From assembly GCA_030613765.1 (NCBI GenBank), contig JAUWLI010000006.1, forward strand, positions 1 through 30,284: a stretch of DNA of 30,284 nucleotides, read 5' to 3'. This DNA comes from Phycisphaerae bacterium (GTDB taxonomy: Bacteria; Planctomycetota; Phycisphaerae; Sedimentisphaerales; SG8-4). The translations under genes and the position numbers were made by a program. The notes below the pieces were generated by a model. The model ran no database searches. It had not been told where the DNA came from and saw nothing but the letters and a program-made list of their open reading frames with translations. Positions within the stretch are counted from its first letter, which is position 1, and each line of letters begins with the position of its first letter. Below, one piece after another: positions 1 to 7,162 of this stretch.

Positions 1-615
1 AACGACAGAACTAAAAATGTAATCAAGTCCGCCCTGGATTCTGCAAAAAATAAGACGAGTTCCAGTGATCCAAAGGTTCAGCCGCTTGTAAACGCTTTAC
101 AGGGTAAAATCCCGACATTCATAAAATGTGGTGGGCCGGGCGAAATCCTGCACTTATTGAAATTGCTCGAGCCCTATAAAAAGATGAAGTTGGTCCTGAT
201 TGCCGGCTCCGAACAATATCGAGTTGCAGACAAACTGGCCAAGAAGAAAATACCTGTTATCCTTTCACCTCAGATTAACTTCGAGCCTTTCACAAGAAAC
301 CGCATCAATGTGCCAAAAATGCTCGCTGATGCCGGGATTAAAATCGCACTTGGGCCCAAAAGCGATAGCATCCTGGCACATGAAGACTTCCTCCGAGAAG
401 TAAACGAACTGGTAAAGGCCGGTCTGGACAAGGAAATCGCCAAAAAAGCCATCACTATTAATCCCGCTCAGATGTTGGCTGTTGACTATCGACTCGGCAG
501 CCTGGAGGTCGGCAAGGATGCAAATCTGCTGGTTCTAAGTAGTGACCTCCTGGATGTCGGAACAAAGATTCACATGGTCATGATCGAAGGCAAAGTAGTT
601 CACAAAACTCCATAG
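1..615 (+). CDS. Amidohydrolase-family protein, 3' part only (cut by window edge)
   Basis: The reading frame is open from base 1 to the TAG at 613-615, so this is the last ~204 residues of a longer protein. The part seen contains the C-terminal half of an amidohydrolase (imidazolonepropionase/dihydroorotase-like) TIM barrel: a strand ending in IAGSEQYRVADKLAKKKIP, then ILSPQ, then a segment ALGPKSDS where the family normally has its metal-binding Asp, and a typical closing sequence ITINPAQMLAVDYRLGSLEVGKDANLLVL in which the chain returns to the small beta-sandwich domain. The next gene belongs to the same family and begins 13 bases downstream behind a GGGAGA ribosome site, so the two are almost certainly co-transcribed. 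The substrate cannot be told from this fragment. The N-terminal HxH metal site lies outside the window. Confidence 0.8.
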   Translation, partial: NDRTKNVIKSALDSAKNKTSSSDPKVQPLVNALQGKIPTFIKCGGPGEILHLLKLLEPYKKMKLVLIAGSEQYRVADKLAKKKIPVILSPQINFEPFTRNRINVPKMLADAGIKIALGPKSDSILAHEDFLREVNELVKAGLDKEIAKKAITINPAQMLAVDYRLGSLEVGKDANLLVLSSDLLDVGTKIHMVMIEGKVVHKTP

Positions 616-627
616 GGAGAAACCATA

Positions 628-1875
628 ATGGGTAAAAACCTGCAAAAAAGCATAGCACAAACCACTCATCTTGTTCTTGTGATATTAGTGACATTGTGCG
701 CGGCCTGCCCTTTATTTGCAGATGAACCGGTAACAGTGATAAAAGGGGGCGACCTGTATACAATCACCAGCGGAATTATCAAAAACGGAACAATCCTCAT
801 CAAGGATGGAAAAATATCACGTATCGGACAGAACATCGAAATACCCCAAAAAGCAAAAGTCATCAACGCCGGAGGAAAGGTTGTCATGCCTGGCTTGGTC
901 GCTGCGACCGCTCAAGTAGGAATGACCGGCTCTGGCAAAATTGCCGATTCTCTGGACCCGTTTCACTACCATGCCTCTCTTGCTCTGGCATCCGGCATAA
1001 CCTCTGTTTACGTATCAAGCGGTAGACCTTCAGGTAGTAATCCAATCGGGGGAACCAACGCCGTCATAAAACCGACTTATGGTGATTTGGACAATATGCT
1101 CTTAAAAGAGTCGGTAGCCCAAAATGCCAGCCTTTCCAGCTGGATGGGCAAAACGAGCTTTGTGCAAAATCTTAGAAAGGCTAAGGCTTACCTGCAAAAG
1201 CTCGAAGAATATACAAGGAACAAAGACCAGAAAAAACTCCAGGAGCTTAAAAAACCTTCCGGAGTCGATACATACATCCGCCTGCTAAAAAGAGAATTGC
1301 CTGCCCGGTTACGGGCAAGAACGGCGGCCGAGATACTGGACATAGTGGAACTAATAGACGAATTCGGGATGAGAGTAATAATCGAGGATGCCGTTGAGGC
1401 CTGGATCGTCGCAGAGGAAATCGCCAAACACGATGTCCGCCTTATCATCACACCGCGAGAGAAACGCCGTCCGAATGAATACATCTCAGGGCCTTCCGGT
1501 TCAACCCTGGAAAATGCTGCCATTCTGAAAAAAGCCGGCATCAAATTCGCTATCGTACCTACGAGCCCATCATTTGCTACATGGGGTATTGCAGGACGGG
1601 ATTTAATGGCTTTGCCGATGGAAGCAGCTTTTGCCGTAAGTGGCGGACTCGACGAGCAGACCGCTCTCGAATCGATCACAATAAATGCTGCCGAAATTCT
1701 TGGTGTTGCCGACCGAGTTGGCAGCCTCCAGGTGGGAAAGGACGCTGATATCATCATCCTGGATGGCCATCCCTTCCACCATAAAACCTTTGTGGAATTG
1801 ACACTAATCAATGGCAGGATTTTATATGAAAAAAGCAAATCGCCCTATTTTTCTCATATCACACATGACAAATAA
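628..1875 (+). CDS. Secreted amidohydrolase-family protein, probably lacking the metal-binding HxH
   Basis: A 415-residue protein. Start ATG at 628 follows GGGAGA by about seven bases. Residues 1-32 form an export signal (hydrophobic LVLVILVTLCAACPLF, likely cut near FA-DEP), placing it in the periplasm or cell envelope. The small beta-domain starts at residue ~35 and returns at ~355-385 (ADRVGSLQVGKDADIIIL), a hallmark of amidohydrolases. In active relatives the first barrel strand reads roughly MPGL-(I/V)-DAH-x-H; here residues 87-97 read MPGLVAATAQV, so both histidines are absent. The usual catalytic Asp region reads IVPTSPSF and also lacks an obvious acid. It may be a catalytically dead partner of the preceding gene, with which it forms a two-gene operon, or may use another site. 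Family assignment is firm; activity is uncertain. Confidence 0.8.
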   Translation: MGKNLQKSIAQTTHLVLVILVTLCAACPLFADEPVTVIKGGDLYTITSGIIKNGTILIKDGKISRIGQNIEIPQKAKVINAGGKVVMPGLVAATAQVGMTGSGKIADSLDPFHYHASLALASGITSVYVSSGRPSGSNPIGGTNAVIKPTYGDLDNMLLKESVAQNASLSSWMGKTSFVQNLRKAKAYLQKLEEYTRNKDQKKLQELKKPSGVDTYIRLLKRELPARLRARTAAEILDIVELIDEFGMRVIIEDAVEAWIVAEEIAKHDVRLIITPREKRRPNEYISGPSGSTLENAAILKKAGIKFAIVPTSPSFATWGIAGRDLMALPMEAAFAVSGGLDEQTALESITINAAEILGVADRVGSLQVGKDADIIILDGHPFHHKTFVELTLINGRILYEKSKSPYFSHITHDK

Positions 1876-2048
1876 GGTCAATTCTCCGTACGTTTTCTTC
1901 CATAGATTGCATTATCCCATTGTTTAATGTTCAGAGTAAACCAAATTATTCGATTATACTCTCACTAAAACTGGACCGCCCTAAGACCTTGCTGCGCTGT
2001 AGCTTATAGACATGCAAACTGAAATGTCATCTTCGCCTATTAGCGGTT

Positions 2049-2072
2049 TATGTTTGCCTACCGGCAAACATA
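2049..2072. repeat. Perfect 10-bp inverted repeat, 4-nt loop
   Basis: TATGTTTGCC, loop TACC, GGCAAACATA. It lies in the 248-base gap after the amidohydrolase pair and before the truncated nucleoside hydrolase. No T-run follows on either strand, so a classical intrinsic terminator is not supported. It may stop or protect the upstream transcript, or be a small mobile palindrome. Confidence 0.5.
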
Positions 2073-2123
2073 GAAGTATATTAACAGATATCCAAACATG
2101 AGACAACAAAAAAATGAAAAAAA

Positions 2124-3149
2124 GTGCTTTTTTTAGAAACTATTAGCGCAGTCGAAATAAAAGCCATTATTCTGGACGATGGCAAAAGGCAGGCTCAAGC
2201 ACCAGGCGACATACCGGTGAAGCAGTTGAATTATATATTTAACAGAAATGTCCCTTGTTATGCGGGTTTGCACAAAAAGCTTTCCTTCCCGACAGACCCT
2301 GTGCTGGATGATGATATTCAGTACCAACAGGGCGTCAATACAATTCTGAATCTCTTAAGAACATCCAAAGAAAAGGTTACGCTCATTACGGTAGGAAGCG
2401 TTACTAATATTATGGCTGCTTTTAACAGAGACGAAAAATTGTTTCGGGATAAAGTTGAGAGAATCTTTTGCTTTCTCGGTGATGCATCTGTGGAGCACCA
2501 AAATTATCCAGACTACAATATCAGCCTGGACAAAAACGCCTTTGTAAGACTGTTCTCTTCTGATTTGCCGGTTTACTGGGTCCCCTGTTTTGACGGAGGC
2601 ATATGGACAAACAACGGCAGAGCATCGTTCTGGCAGGCAAAACACAGCGAGTTGTGGGCGGGTGCCCCGAAACCTGTTCTGAATTACTTTTTGTATGCAC
2701 TAAGTCATCAGGATTCAGATCCAATCAAATTTCTTCAGGGTGGAGTCGACAAGAAAATGTTGCTTGAGAAGGGACAGCAGTTGCGCAATTTGTGGTGCAG
2801 TGCAGTTTTCACTTACATTGCCAGTCGGCCGAATCAGAATGTTTTTGATTTCGTCCCAGTTGAAGTAATAGTAAACTCCGAAGGGAAATTAATATCTCAC
2901 CGGCTTTGCTGGCCGCAAGAAAGTAATGTTATGAGATTTGCCGTACTTGATAAATCAAGATATCAAACGGTTATGACCGATTTAACTAATCGATTGATAA
3001 GAGGACGCCCCGGACTTAGTAGAAACATGTCAGATAATCGCAGCGTCATTACCCGTTTTGACAAAGTAGGAAAAACAGGAGCAAACATGGGTACCATCAA
3101 TGGCGAAACAAACAATCATACGAATCAAGAAGAAAAACAGGAAAACTAA
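2124..3149 (+). CDS. Nucleoside-hydrolase-like protein, 5'-truncated (probable pseudogene)
   Basis: The open frame encodes up to 341 residues from a GTG at 2124. It contains recognisable inosine/uridine-preferring nucleoside hydrolase features: RNVPCYAGL at ~42-50, a VTLITVGSVTNIMAAF segment (family consensus near VGPLTNLA), and a downstream DLPVYWVPCFDGGI strand. What is missing is the N-terminal DTDxxxDxDD motif that binds Ca2+ and the ribose and is essential in the family: the frame begins just after that point, and a stop lies in frame at 2115-2117. A different frame offers ATG 2114 (MKKSAFFRNY) but stops after ten codons. The simplest reading is a deletion or frameshift that removed ~40 codons, leaving an inactive remnant. 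The two-domain protein at 24588-26534 is from the same broad superfamily. The last ~40 residues are a polar tail. Confidence 0.6.
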   Translation: MLFLETISAVEIKAIILDDGKRQAQAPGDIPVKQLNYIFNRNVPCYAGLHKKLSFPTDPVLDDDIQYQQGVNTILNLLRTSKEKVTLITVGSVTNIMAAFNRDEKLFRDKVERIFCFLGDASVEHQNYPDYNISLDKNAFVRLFSSDLPVYWVPCFDGGIWTNNGRASFWQAKHSELWAGAPKPVLNYFLYALSHQDSDPIKFLQGGVDKKMLLEKGQQLRNLWCSAVFTYIASRPNQNVFDFVPVEVIVNSEGKLISHRLCWPQESNVMRFAVLDKSRYQTVMTDLTNRLIRGRPGLSRNMSDNRSVITRFDKVGKTGANMGTINGETNNHTNQEEKQEN

Positions 3150-3159
3150 GAAAAGGACT

Positions 3160-3180
3160 TGACAGCTATTAGCGCTGTCA
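3160..3180. repeat. Short hairpin between convergent genes
   Basis: TGACAGC (3160-3166) pairs with GCTGTCA (3174-3180), 7-nt loop. It sits in the ~100-base gap between the convergent genes at 2124 and 3250, where a bidirectional terminator would be expected. There is no clear U-tract, so its role is a guess. Confidence 0.35.
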
Positions 3181-3249
3181 TACTAACACTTGCAGAAATA
3201 GCGATGTTCTCAATGCACCGATCCGCGGGTCAATAAGGCCCAAGGATTG

Positions 3250-4722
3250 CTACTGTTTCAATCCCAGTTCGGTAAGGCGTTTTTCATCACCCAGATAGAA
3301 GCCTTCGGCAAGCAGTCTTTTCTGAAGCTCTTTAACGTTCAGATCTCGCGGCTCAACACCACTTTTGACACACATGGCTGCGGCTGTTCCGCCGGTCTGT
3401 CCCATATAAATGACACTTTCGCAGATGCGCAGCAGCGTGTCGGGAATGCAGGACGCACTTCGGCCCACGGCAATAACTCCATCAACTTTTTTGGGGATCA
3501 TCACGCGGTAGGGTACATCAGTCCACTTGAATGGGACTTTCTGTTTGGCCTGCCACCTGAGGGCATGAGCTTCACCGTAAACATAAATGACATCATCGAA
3601 CATCTTGCCCTTATAACATTCCGACATGGTAAGGGTGTATTCACCGTCTACGCACGGACCACCTCGGGCGCACAGGTATGGAGCTATATAGAGCAGATAT
3701 GCATTCTCGCAGCCCGGCACATGTGTGCGGCACTTCTCGACAAAGTCGATGCAGTACTTTCTAATACCGGCTTCAAGGGCAGATATGTGCCTGGCATTAC
3801 CTGCATCGACCTTCGGATGCGGACGGACGAGTTGAACCTTGATCGCCCTCAGGCTGGGATCGGGTGCAAGCTTGCGTAAACTAGCGCAGGCAACTTCGGC
3901 CAGGCCGTCGATGTCCTGCTTCCAGGAAATCTCAAGGACCTTGCTGTTATCGAGTCTTGCACTGTCGATCCCTGCAACCATGGCCCATATACCTATACCG
4001 GTAGGTGAGTGCGGGTCATATTCGTAGTAACTTTCCTTGGGCTGCAGTATGGGCACACCGGCTCGGCGGCAGATGTCGGCTTCACCGGTGGCATCTATAA
4101 CAACTTTGGCCCTGACCGCCTGGCGACCGGACTTGTTTTCAACAAATACCCCACAGACCTTGTTGCCTTCCATAATCGCGTCGCACGCGTAGCAGCAAAG
4201 CATCAGGTCAACCCCTGCCTCCTTAAGCATCTTCAGGGTCATGTAAGAGCAGAGCTTTGAATCTGCAAGGCTGCAGCTCTTGCGACCTGCATGCAGGGCA
4301 AAGAAATTCTCGGCAAATTCCTTGGTCATGGCGGTTACTTCGCCCTTTACATAATCATATGGTGCGCCTTTAATGTAATTGTTGGGATCATCTTGTAAAA
4401 AGGCTCTCTGGAAATGCATGCCCGGTCCGAAACTGCCTCCTACGGTACCCTGGCGTTCTATCAGAACAGTCTTTGCACCTTGCCGGGCGGCGGCAAGTGC
4501 AGCTGCGATGCCGGAAAAACCACCTCCGGCTACCACGACATCGGCATCGTATGCGACAGGTATGCATTTTGCCGGTTCGAGTACATACTTCGAGGAAGGA
4601 CACTCGGTAACTTGTTTATTTGCGTTAATCTCTTCCGGCTTCTGCTGGCCAGCTATAACCTGAACCGAGCAAAGCAAAATAGCTATTGTCGCAATAATCT
4701 TCTTCAAATGATATTCACACAT
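3250..4722 (-). CDS. Exported FAD-dependent oxidoreductase (FAD_oxidored family)
   Basis: A 490-residue flavoprotein. Start ATG at 4722 is preceded by AGGGAGAAG at good spacing. Residues 1-25 (hydrophobic IIATIAILLCSVQVIA) form a signal peptide. The dinucleotide-binding fold opens at ~60 with VVVAGGGFSGIAAALAAA, followed by the acidic end of strand 2 (VLIERQGTVGGS), which fits FAD binding as in the PF12831-type oxidoreductases that are numerous in planctomycetes. A second FAD-contact motif is VIDATGEADICRRAG (~210-225), and a late one is VDGVIAVGRSASC near the C-terminus. The substrate is unknown; relatives often lie beside sugar-degradation genes. It stands alone and faces the 2124 gene. Its upstream region carries a conserved element (4763-4833) also found upstream of the GH32 gene at 20069, suggesting shared control. 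Confidence 0.85.
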   Translation of the reverse strand: MCEYHLKKIIATIAILLCSVQVIAGQQKPEEINANKQVTECPSSKYVLEPAKCIPVAYDADVVVAGGGFSGIAAALAAARQGAKTVLIERQGTVGGSFGPGMHFQRAFLQDDPNNYIKGAPYDYVKGEVTAMTKEFAENFFALHAGRKSCSLADSKLCSYMTLKMLKEAGVDLMLCCYACDAIMEGNKVCGVFVENKSGRQAVRAKVVIDATGEADICRRAGVPILQPKESYYEYDPHSPTGIGIWAMVAGIDSARLDNSKVLEISWKQDIDGLAEVACASLRKLAPDPSLRAIKVQLVRPHPKVDAGNARHISALEAGIRKYCIDFVEKCRTHVPGCENAYLLYIAPYLCARGGPCVDGEYTLTMSECYKGKMFDDVIYVYGEAHALRWQAKQKVPFKWTDVPYRVMIPKKVDGVIAVGRSASCIPDTLLRICESVIYMGQTGGTAAAMCVKSGVEPRDLNVKELQKRLLAEGFYLGDEKRLTELGLKQ

Positions 4723-4762
4723 TGTTCTTCTCCCTGCTGATAGTCATGTAAACTGGGATTTC

Positions 4763-4833
4763 CCATATAACAATTTATATCCTAGCTCAACTACACCGCT
4801 GGGCCTCTTTTCTAATGGAATATCAAATCTGTC
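4763..4833 (-). promoter_or_regulatory. Conserved upstream element, copy A (ahead of FAD oxidoreductase)
   Basis: Read on the minus strand, this stretch has gacaga, ttgatattc, then attagaaaagaggccc, gc, tag, tgagc and, further on, ttatatgg, in the same order as the element at 19973-20043. In the core (4785-4826 versus 19980-20021) the two agree at about 36 of 42 positions without gaps. The core ends about 62 bases before the start codon. The genes downstream are unrelated (FAD oxidoreductase versus GH32), so the likeness is not a by-product of gene duplication. It could be a promoter with operator, or a structured 5' leader. Confidence 0.6.
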
Positions 4834-5449
4834 GCGCAAAATCAAGCTTTTCAACCTCATCTTGAAGACATTTCAACTACAAGGATCACAAAAACAAGGA
4901 TTTGGCAACTGATTCACTTTTCTTTAACGTATCCCGACAAGCGTTCAGATTAAGTTTGGTTATCCAGCTCACTCTTTGCCAGCTGGTCATCTTCAAGAAA
5001 TGAGCACACTAAGCGGACCGGACACCTATGAAGAACTCAAAGTCAAATACTAAAATCCCTGTTGCCACAAGTTTTTTTTTGAGGCATCCCCTTACGACAT
5101 GCCAGTCAATGTGGGGAAAGACAAATGGAACCGCAAGTGTGTGCTCAAAAGCAACGTACATTGAATCCGAGATTCACTAAATATTTTTTCAAAAAATGTC
5201 GTTTTAGGCTAAAAACTGATGTTCGTTTGTGGTCAATCTGAGCAATATCAACATCTGTGGAGACATTTTAGTGACATGAATTTGTCGAAGAATTCTGACG
5301 TTTTTTAGTTCGTGTGAAGAGTGCCTTCGTATGCTCCTGATGGGCTGGCGGGAGCAGATCGAAAAGCCCTGAATACAAAGCAGCACATGGCAGAATATTG
5401 TGGCACTCTTGCTACAGTTGGACAGACACTGATCGATCTTGACTGTGTT
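4834..5449. other. Gene-free stretch
   Basis: About 600 bases between the FAD oxidoreductase leader and the end of the next minus-strand gene. Only short frames occur (for example 5028-5180, plus, 50 codons, no ribosome site, no recognisable motif). The segment is AT-rich with a T-run near 5071-5080. I see no gene, tRNA or obvious repeat. It may be decayed coding sequence. Confidence 0.4.
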
Positions 5450-5911
5450 CTACAGATTACTCCGCCCTTGATAAAATTCATTGGCCATCCGCACGAAAGA
5501 CTTTGGCGTTGGACTCTCCTCACCTGGGTCCAATATCCCAAGTCTTTCCAAGTTCTCAAGAGCAGCAAGTAACGAATCTGGAAGGTTCCCATCCTCATCA
5601 GAGCAGACTATCGCTTCTACACGGATGGTTTGGGTGACAATACGACGTATTTCTTCGTCGTGTTTTAGCTTAGATATTTTCTGCTTAACAACTTCCTTAT
5701 TTACTTCCGAGAACTCCTGGAGAAAAGAGTCTGAAGGCTTGTGTGAGAAGAGCTCATTAACAACTGCCGCTGCAAGCAAGTCGGTCGCTTCTTTGCCATA
5801 TTCTGGCTGGTATCTTTCCGAAAGACGATCCAAAATCCCGACCTTGACCATCTCCGCCGCCGAGAGCACCTTCTTGTACAACCTCTTTTTGAATATGTTG
5901 GCAAATTTCAT
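5450..5911 (-). CDS. Small conserved-looking helical protein of unknown function
   Basis: A 153-residue protein without signal peptide or membrane segment, so probably cytoplasmic. It is predicted by eye to be almost all helical: a basic start (MKFANIFKKRLYKKVL), a helix ending in ERYQPEYGKEATDLLAAAV, an acidic middle, and a C-terminal segment with DGNLPDSLLAALENLERLGI. The amino-acid composition and helix periodicity look like a real protein rather than a chance frame, and the overlapping plus-strand frame (5481-5963) lacks these traits. I do not recognise the family. The ATG at 5911 has no Shine-Dalgarno sequence, but a TATAAT lies at 5919-5924, only seven bases upstream, which would place the transcript start at or next to the ATG (leaderless). 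No clear operon partner. Confidence 0.6.
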   Translation of the reverse strand: MKFANIFKKRLYKKVLSAAEMVKVGILDRLSERYQPEYGKEATDLLAAAVVNELFSHKPSDSFLQEFSEVNKEVVKQKISKLKHDEEIRRIVTQTIRVEAIVCSDEDGNLPDSLLAALENLERLGILDPGEESPTPKSFVRMANEFYQGRSNL

Positions 5912-5918
5912 ACACAGA

Positions 5919-5947
5919 ATTATACATGAAGTTTTCGATCCTGTCCT
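5919..5947 (-). promoter_or_regulatory. Possible leaderless sigma70-type promoter
   Basis: On the minus strand AGGACA (5942-5947), 17 bases, then perfect TATAAT (5919-5924), then seven bases to the ATG at 5911. The -35 box matches only four of six positions. The spacing implies a transcript starting at about the start codon, in keeping with the missing ribosome binding site. Confidence 0.35.
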
Positions 5948-6107
5948 TTACAATTTGCACTGACCTAATCCCATATCTTGCACCAGGTCATCCCTGTCTC
6001 GGCCGGCTTCAACCTTCTTCAGCAAGAACTCATCACTTGACACTAAAACACGCCGGTGCCAAGGTGGCGTGGGGCAAGAGGTAAGGGGGCTTTCCTAAGC
6101 ACAGAAA

Positions 6108-6153
6108 AAGGAGACAGGCAGATTGTCTTAGCTCATTGTGCGCCCGTCTCCTT
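6108..6153. repeat. REP-like imperfect hairpin
   Basis: AAGGAGAC-A-GGC (6108-6119) faces GCC-C-GTCTCCTT (6142-6153): an 8-bp and a 3-bp stem separated by one mismatch, loop of 22. The sequence (A-run followed by GGAGACAG) resembles the terminal repeats left by IS200/IS605-related REP-associated transposases. The gap 5964-6656 around it holds no convincing gene; a 71-codon plus-strand frame at 6056-6271 spans the hairpin and looks fortuitous. Confidence 0.45.
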
Positions 6154-6662
6154 GTTGCGATATGCCATTGTGCACATTACCGCGGATTGTGCATTCGGAC
6201 CAACTAATCCTTGTCTGCACTCGCAACACATACAGTATACAAAAAACGCACCTAACCTGTCAATAGAATAGTGGCGATCTCAGCGTTTCCTTCTCGCCAT
6301 CACCCCACCCAAGGGCGAGTAGTAAGAGTGTGGCCGGTGCTGCTTTCTTTTATTCTTCAACCAAAATTTTTCATTTTCCTTAACTGGAAAAATTGTCCAA
6401 GGGTGGGCAGGCAAATCCTTTAAGTATCCTTTCAGCTACTGCGTAGAAAGTCTTTCGATAACCCGGATACAGGGCGCTATCCATATTCATACAGACCCAG
6501 TAAAACCCAATTCTGAGCTACAAGAAACAGAAAAATCAAGAAACAAGGCCACATATTGCACTTGATATTTCTCCTGATCATTGTAAGAATCAGAGTAAAT
6601 AGCAGAATCAACTGAACATTTAGTGCTAACATAAATTCTTAACACAGAAAGGTGGAATGGAT

Positions 6663-6947
6663 ATGGCAACGTTTTTTATGTTTGGAAAGTATTCATCGGA
6701 ATCATTAGAAGACATGAGTGCCGAAAGGACGGACAAGGCTGTCAGTCTTATCAAGAAGTTTGGCGGTGAAGTAAAATCGATGTATGCACTGCTTGGAGAG
6801 ACAGACTTGGTTCTTACTGTAGATTTCCCTGGATTGGAGCAGGCAATGAAGGCATCTGTTGCCTTGACCAAAATAACACACGTCTCATTCACCACATCAC
6901 CTGCCGTGGCTATAGAAGAATTCGATAAGATGATAGGCGAGATCTGA
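6663..6947 (+). CDS. GYD-domain protein
   Basis: A protein of 94 residues from ATG 6663 (96 from ATG 6657). I prefer 6663 because AAAGGTGG (6648-6655) then lies at normal spacing and the protein starts MATFFMFGKYS, the usual opening of this family. It matches the GYD domain (PF08734): a ferredoxin-like fold with AERTDKAVSLIKKFGGEVKSMYALLGETDLVLTVDFP, where GG, the aromatic after K and the GxxD step are typical. It is a cytoplasmic protein; the family's function is not established, though members often accompany regulatory genes. It precedes the sensor kinase by ~215 bases in the same direction, with no obvious terminator between, so it could belong to the same transcript. Confidence 0.8.
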   Translation: MATFFMFGKYSSESLEDMSAERTDKAVSLIKKFGGEVKSMYALLGETDLVLTVDFPGLEQAMKASVALTKITHVSFTTSPAVAIEEFDKMIGEI

Positions 6948-7136
6948 AGCAGATCAATCTTCGACTGGCTTGCAGATGGGATAATATGGTTGAGGCGTGT
7001 AAGAATCGTGGCCGAACAGTAGTCTGCAAGGACAAATTATCGTGTTATCGATAACTTTAGCGACAATATCTTTGAAAAGCGACTTCAGATTATTGCAATG
7101 TGGATAAGATTTCAGTATTCTTATGATATTGTGAGG

Positions 7137-7154
7137 CTTGGTTATATAGCCAAG
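7137..7154. promoter_or_regulatory. Near-perfect 18-bp palindrome ahead of the sensor kinase
   Basis: CTTGGTTATATAGCCAAG pairs along its whole length apart from one G-T step. It ends eight bases before the first possible start of the kinase (7163), where neither an operator nor a translation-blocking hairpin would be surprising. No ribosome site is visible in the neighbourhood. Confidence 0.35.
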
Positions 7155-7162
7155 TATCTGAT

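Noticed and set aside
5317..5410. 9-bp inverted repeat AAGAGTGCC/GGCACTCTT 76 bases apart
   Set aside because: Such distant short pairs are expected by chance; no supporting structure between the arms.
5948..6043. Minus-strand 31-codon frame (GTG start) reading VSSDEFLLKKVEAGRDRDDL before the 5911 gene
   Set aside because: Composition looks protein-like, but no ribosome site was found and it is too short to support without conservation.
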